9,133 nucleotides of DNA from Acidimicrobiia bacterium (GTDB lineage: Bacteria > Actinomycetota > Acidimicrobiia > IMCC26256 > BP-133). Below the pieces are notes generated by a model, which made no database searches, was not told the origin of the DNA, and saw only the letters and a program-made list of their open reading frames with translations. The DNA is taken from positions 1-9,133 of the forward strand of contig JAICYE010000059.1 in the NCBI GenBank assembly GCA_025934385.1, written 5' to 3'. The translations under genes and the position numbers were made by a program. Shown piece after piece: positions 5,218-9,133 of this stretch. Numbering within the stretch: position 1 is the first letter of the stretch; each line of letters opens with the position of its first letter.

Positions 5218-6821
5218 AGCGGGAAGTGCCAGCGGCCGAGGCGGTCTCGTAGGACGGTGCCGATCTCGCCGAGGGTGGCGTCGGCGGCCACCGCCTCCCG
5301 GATGGCTGGCATCACGTTCACGCCGTCGCTGCAGCCGGCCCCCAGCGCCTCCAGCGCCGCCGTCAGCGCCCGGTCGTCCCGCCGGGCCCGGACGGTGTCG
5401 ATCCGCCGCCGCTGCGCCTCCAGGGCGCCGGGGGGTAGCTCGAACGGCTGCACCTCGACGTCGCCGAGGGCGCCGGCTCCGTCACCGTCGTCGAGCCCGG
5501 CGTTGATGCCGACCACGAGGTGGCGCCCGTCCTCCAGGGCCTGCTGGTCGGCGAAGGCCCGCTTCGACAGCTCGGTGTGGACCCAGGCCTCCTCGGTGGC
5601 CGCCACCAGCCCGCCCAGCTGCTCGATCCGGTCGACCAGGGCCCCGGCCTTCTCCTCCATGGCGTCGGTCAGGTGCTCCACCAGCCAGCTGCCCCCCAGC
5701 GGGTCGGCGCTGCCGGCCACGCCCGTCTCCCAGAGAATCACGTGCTGGGTGTGGAGGGCGATCAACGCCGCGTGCTCGGTGGGGATCGACAGCGCCTCGT
5801 CGTAGCCGTCGACGTGGAGCGACTGCGTGCCGCCGAGCACGGCGGAGAGCGCCTGGATGGCGCTCCGGGCGATGTTGAGATGGGGCAGCCGGGCGGTCAT
5901 GGTCACGCCCGACGTCTGGACGTGGAAGCGGAACCGCTGGGCCTTCGGGTCGCTGACGCCGAGGTCGTCGCGCACGAAGGCGGCCCACATCCGCCGGGCG
6001 GCCCGGAACTTGGCGATCTCCTCGAAGAAGTCGGCGTGGGCGTCGAGGAAGAACGAGATCCGGGGCAGCGCCACCTCCGGCGCCAGGCCCCGGCCGATCA
6101 GCTCCCGGGCGGCGGCCCGGCCGTGGGCCAGGGTCAGCGCCAGCTCCAGCGGGGCGTCGGCGCCAGCCTCCCGGTAGTTGTACCCGGTCACGGAGATCGG
6201 GTTCCACCGGGGCAGCTCCCGGATGCAGAATTCGGCCACGTCGCACTCGACCCGGAACGACGCCGCCGGGGGCAGCGCCTCCGGGGCGATCGTGATGGCC
6301 GTCTCCATGAGGAAGTCGTTCTGGCTGGTGCCGGCCAGGCACGAGCGGTCGAAGCCCCGCCCCTCGGCCGCCCGGAGGTACATGGCCAGGTGCGGCGCCG
6401 CCCCGACCGGCTGCGACGACACCAGCGACACGCTGACCCGGTCCAGCGGGATGCCGGCGAAAAGGTCGTCGAAGTCGTCGGCCACGTCGACGGCCACGCC
6501 GCCCCGGCCGACGTCGGACGCTGCCCGGGCGTCGTCGGACCCCACCGCCCGCAGGCTCGGATAGTCGAACACCCCGTTGATGCCGGTGGCACCCCGGTCG
6601 AGCAGCATCCGGTAGCGCTTGTTGGTGTCGGCGGCGGTGGCGAAGCCGGCCAGCTGGCGGATCGTCCACGGCCGGGTGCGGTACATCTCCGGGTGGATCC
6701 CCCGGGTGAACGGGTATTCGCCCGGCCGGCCGAGGCGCTCCTCCAGGCCCGGCGCCACGTCGCCCGGCCCGGCGGCGGGCGGCAGCGGAATCCCCGAAGC
6801 GGTCGTCTGTTCGTCCCCCAT
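5211..6821 (-). CDS. Acyl-CoA mutase large (catalytic TIM-barrel) subunit, methylmalonyl-CoA mutase family, atypical specificity residues, 536 aa
   Basis: The family signature runs through the whole protein: RPWTIRQLAGFATAADTNKRY (50-70), FAGIPLDRVSVS (121-132), AGTSQNDF (163-170), PRISFFLDAHADFFEEIAKFRA, FHVQTSGVT, LGGTQSLH, the ADPLGGSW segment and NVMPAIREAV near the end. It uses adenosyl-B12 radicals to rearrange the acyl-CoA carbon skeleton, with the separate small subunit carrying B12. The C-terminal half most resembles isobutyryl-CoA mutase by eye. Pocket positions differ: Leu57 replaces MCM Tyr89, Thr177 replaces Arg207 and Asn215 (TGYNYREAGA) replaces His244. Thr165-Ser-Gln167 and the Lys, His and Gln of DPKAQRFRFHVQTSG are kept. 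The substrate is therefore probably neither methylmalonyl-CoA nor isobutyryl-CoA. The ATG at 6821 has AGGA at 9 bases' spacing; the ATG at 6830 lies too close to it. No MeaB-type chaperone gene is in the window. Confidence 0.9.
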   Translation of the reverse strand: MGDEQTTASGIPLPPAAGPGDVAPGLEERLGRPGEYPFTRGIHPEMYRTRPWTIRQLAGFATAADTNKRYRMLLDRGATGINGVFDYPSLRAVGSDDARAASDVGRGGVAVDVADDFDDLFAGIPLDRVSVSLVSSQPVGAAPHLAMYLRAAEGRGFDRSCLAGTSQNDFLMETAITIAPEALPPAASFRVECDVAEFCIRELPRWNPISVTGYNYREAGADAPLELALTLAHGRAAARELIGRGLAPEVALPRISFFLDAHADFFEEIAKFRAARRMWAAFVRDDLGVSDPKAQRFRFHVQTSGVTMTARLPHLNIARSAIQALSAVLGGTQSLHVDGYDEALSIPTEHAALIALHTQHVILWETGVAGSADPLGGSWLVEHLTDAMEEKAGALVDRIEQLGGLVAATEEAWVHTELSKRAFADQQALEDGRHLVVGINAGLDDGDGAGALGDVEVQPFELPPGALEAQRRRIDTVRARRDDRALTAALEALGAGCSDGVNVMPAIREAVAADATLGEIGTVLRDRLGRWHFPLW

Positions 6822-6840
6822 GCCCTGCATTCCTAGCGCA

Positions 6841-6899
6841 TCGGGATTCCTTTTCGTGCCTTCGGCGGAGAGGGCACCCCCCTCGAAAAGGAAGCCCGA
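6841..6899 (-). other. Long stem-loop between the rhomboid stop and the mutase start
   Basis: The left arm 6841-6856 pairs with the right arm 6884-6899 at 15 of 16 positions; the one mismatch is 6846/6894. In the minus-strand RNA the 3' arm reads CGAAAAGGAATCCCGA. Inside the loop a second hairpin can form (6857-6863 with 6870-6876, one G-U pair, 6-base loop). The stem begins 2 bases after the rhomboid TGA and ends 19 bases before the mutase ATG. No U-tract follows on either strand, so it is not a classical intrinsic terminator. It may be a rho-independent-like pause, a processing site or a translational control element for the mutase. The 80-base gap contains nothing else I recognise. Confidence 0.75.
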
Positions 6900-6901
6900 A
6901 A

Positions 6902-7834
6902 TCAGCGGGCGGCGGCCCAGACCGAGCCGGCCACCGCCAGGGACGAGATCACCCCGGCCACGAGGACGCCGTCGATCAGCGACCGCCGGGTGGTGGGCAC
7001 CCGGAGCATGAACGTCCCGCACACGAACCCACCGACCAGGCCGCCGATGTGGCCGCCGATGGCGATCCCGGGGATCACGAACGACAGCACGAGCTCGACG
7101 ACGATGAGGCCGCCGATGCCGCTCTGCCACACGTCGACGCCCCGCTGATGGAGGCCGATGGCCACCGCCCCGAAGATGCCGAACACGGCCCCCGAGGCCC
7201 CGCCGGTCAGCGCGTTGGGTGACAGCAGCAGCGCCCCGAACGACCCCGACAGCAGCGAGGCGAGGTAGAGGGCGCCGAACCGGGTACGGCCGAGGGCCAC
7301 CTCCAGCATCTCCCCGAACCGGTAGAGGAGGACCATGTTGAACCCGATGTGGAAGATGCCGAAATGGATGAAGCCCGAGGTCAGGAGCCGGTAGAGCTGC
7401 CCGCTGTGGACGTCGGGGCCGTAGAGACCCAGTTTCTGGTGGAGCTGGCTGACGCCCTCGCCCATGATGCTGCCGCCCGGCGAGGTGGCGGTGAGCAGGA
7501 AGACCCCGAAATTGAGCCAGACGATGGCCTTGGTCACCACCGGCCCGGCCGCGGCGGTCCGCTGCCGCACGCGCTGGGCGGCCGGCGGCCGGGCGGCCCG
7601 GATGCACTCGAAGCAGTGGGAACCGACGGGCGCGTCGTGCAGGCATTCGGGACAGGCCGGGCGGCCGCACCGGGTGCAGGCCCGGCCCGTGGGCCGGTCG
7701 CGGTGATGGAAGCAGGTAGGGGTTTCGACGGGGGAGAACTGTAGGGCCGGGAGACTGGACAGAGGCCGCGTTCTGGGCGACTCTGCCCCTGATTCACAGA
7801 GGGTTCCCAGCTTTTGTGCCGAGGATGGTCCCAT
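6902..7834 (-). CDS. Rhomboid intramembrane serine protease with N-terminal B-box-type zinc finger
   Basis: Numbering is from the ATG at 7834 (310 aa). Residues 41-77 form a compact zinc-binding domain with Cys41/His44, Cys53/Cys56, Cys61/Cys64, His73, Cys74 and Cys77. After a basic linker come about seven hydrophobic segments starting near residue 103. The rhomboid core is clear: YRLLTSGFIHFGIFHIGFNM with H-x3-N (His162, Asn166), the nucleophile Ser214 in GGASGAVFG, and the partner His262 in GGHIGG. The enzyme cuts transmembrane helices of other membrane proteins within the bilayer. The start is unresolved. The ATG at 7834 overlaps the divergent start at 7833 in CCATGG, has no Shine-Dalgarno, and its first 40 residues look non-conserved. 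No ATG, GTG or TTG lies in frame between it and Cys41. A TACAGT (7743-7738) 8 bases before an in-frame GTC at 7729 hints at a later unconventional start. Confidence 0.88.
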   Translation of the reverse strand: MGPSSAQKLGTLCESGAESPRTRPLSSLPALQFSPVETPTCFHHRDRPTGRACTRCGRPACPECLHDAPVGSHCFECIRAARPPAAQRVRQRTAAAGPVVTKAIVWLNFGVFLLTATSPGGSIMGEGVSQLHQKLGLYGPDVHSGQLYRLLTSGFIHFGIFHIGFNMVLLYRFGEMLEVALGRTRFGALYLASLLSGSFGALLLSPNALTGGASGAVFGIFGAVAIGLHQRGVDVWQSGIGGLIVVELVLSFVIPGIAIGGHIGGLVGGFVCGTFMLRVPTTRRSLIDGVLVAGVISSLAVAGSVWAAAR

Positions 7835-8512
7835 GGGTAAGGCATCGACCACCAAGCGGATCCAGCGCGCCGGCGGCGCCAAGAAGGCGGCCATGCGGGG
7901 CAAGCGGCCGCCCTACGGGTTCTACGCCCTCATCGCCGTCCTCCTGGTCGCCGGTATCGCCACGATCGCCCTCGCCAGTGGCGGCGGCAACAGCGCCGGC
8001 GGTGAGAGCCCCGGTCTCCAGGACCACTGGCACACCGCCTACGCCGTCGACATCTGCGGCACGATCCAGCCCAACATGCCCCAGCCCTCCACCCTGATCG
8101 GCCTCCACACCCACTCGGACGGGCTGATCCACGTCGAGCCCTACGTCACCGGCTCCGTGCTCGACCGGGGCTCCAACGCCACCCTGGCCCGCTTCGCCGA
8201 GGGTGAGCCCGGCTTCAAGCTGACCTCCACCGAGGTGCAGGAGCCCGGCGGCAAGGCGTACAAGAACGGCGACCAGTGCGACGGGAAGCCGGCCCAGCTG
8301 ACGATCCGCCAGTGGCCCGACGCCACCGCCGACGCCCACACCGACTACACGAACCCCAAGGACGTGAAGATCAAGGACGGCGGCGCCGTCACCATCGCCT
8401 TCGTCCCGGCCGGGACCGAAATCCCCAAGCCGGCCACGATCGCCAACCTGGCCAACCCCAACGCCGGCGAGGGTGCCAACACCATGCCGACGACGCCGCC
8501 CCCCAGCAACGG

Positions 8513-8516
<4 letters not shown>
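7833..8516 (+). CDS. Single-pass membrane protein with His-rich extracellular domain, function unknown, 227 aa
   Basis: Start ATG at 7833, preceded by GAGGA (7821-7825) at 7 bases' spacing. The N-terminal 29 residues are strongly basic and followed by one transmembrane helix (about 30-49), so the N-terminus should be inside and the remaining 175 residues outside. After a small Gly/Ser linker comes a conserved-looking block, [13 protein letters not shown] (64-76), then [15 protein letters not shown] (90-104). Five histidines and several acids in these blocks could bind a metal. Cys75 and Cys149 may form a disulfide. The tail is rich in Pro, Asn and Thr. I recall similar DHWH/HTHxDGxIH proteins in other actinobacteria as uncharacterised proteins, but I cannot name a family. 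It is divergent from the rhomboid gene, and its stop shares CTAG with asnS. Confidence 0.85.

Positions 8517-9133
<617 letters not shown>

Noticed and set aside
3433..5805. 790-residue plus-strand ORF spanning the M20 gene and both mutase subunit genes
   Set aside because: Arg/Gly/Pro-rich shadow crossing three well-supported genes in other frames, with no recognisable domain.
5520..6836. 438-residue plus-strand ORF opposite the mutase
   Set aside because: Antisense shadow, Gly/Arg/Val-rich, no motifs; the minus-strand mutase is clear.
6841..6899. Cobalamin riboswitch in the mutase leader
   Set aside because: The stem-loop lacks the B12-box and the multi-helix architecture, and the gap is only 80 bases, too short for the aptamer.
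6822..7670. Fusion of the mutase large subunit with an upstream extension across the rhomboid gene
   Set aside because: The upstream part is out of frame with the rhomboid and low-complexity; it merely lacks a stop. The mutase has a good ribosome site at 6834-6831 and an ATG at 6821.
7730..7832. Promoter for the His-rich membrane protein gene
   Set aside because: The ribosome site at 7821-7825 is clear, but I found no convincing -10/-35 pair on the plus strand in this stretch.

Overview
This is a very GC-rich, densely packed bacterial chromosome segment. The GC- and GTG-rich codon use, promoters that look leaderless, a CysQ-type phosphatase, a rhomboid with an N-terminal zinc finger and a split B12-dependent acyl-CoA mutase all fit Actinomycetota. 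A deep lineage such as Acidimicrobiia is possible, but that is inference. Nothing looks like a phage, IS element, CRISPR array, tRNA or rRNA. The GC-rich sequence produces many long antisense ORFs, which are ignored here.

Layout. (1) 1-2503: a divergent regulatory unit. An HxlR-type repressor (+) faces a two-gene minus-strand operon: an SRPBCC protein, overlapping by 4 bases a molybdopterin/[4Fe-4S] oxidoreductase that runs off the left edge. The 81-base gap carries opposing promoter elements. (2) 2492-4783: a CysQ-like phosphatase (-) and an M20 metallopeptidase (+), divergent across a 117-base gap that holds a two-copy 33-base tandem repeat. (3) 4780-6821: a B12-dependent acyl-CoA mutase encoded as large subunit then small cobalamin-binding subunit, overlapping by 7 bases (-). 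(4) 6902-8516: a rhomboid protease (-) divergent from a single-pass membrane protein with a His-rich extracellular domain (+). (5) 8513-9133: the C-terminal part of asparaginyl-tRNA synthetase (-), running off the right edge.

All three tail-to-tail gene pairs overlap at their stops. Two of them share a palindromic CTAG, so each gene's TAG lies within the other's end. The only sizeable secondary structure between genes is a long stem-loop between the rhomboid stop and the mutase start.

The most interesting item is the mutase. It has the fold signatures of the methylmalonyl-/isobutyryl-/2-hydroxyisobutyryl-CoA mutase family, but three substrate-pocket positions (Tyr89, Arg207 and His244 in methylmalonyl-CoA mutase numbering) appear to be Leu, Thr and Asn. 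This combination matches none of the characterised classes I know, so the enzyme may rearrange a different acyl-CoA. I see no clear defence system or other wholly new multi-gene system.
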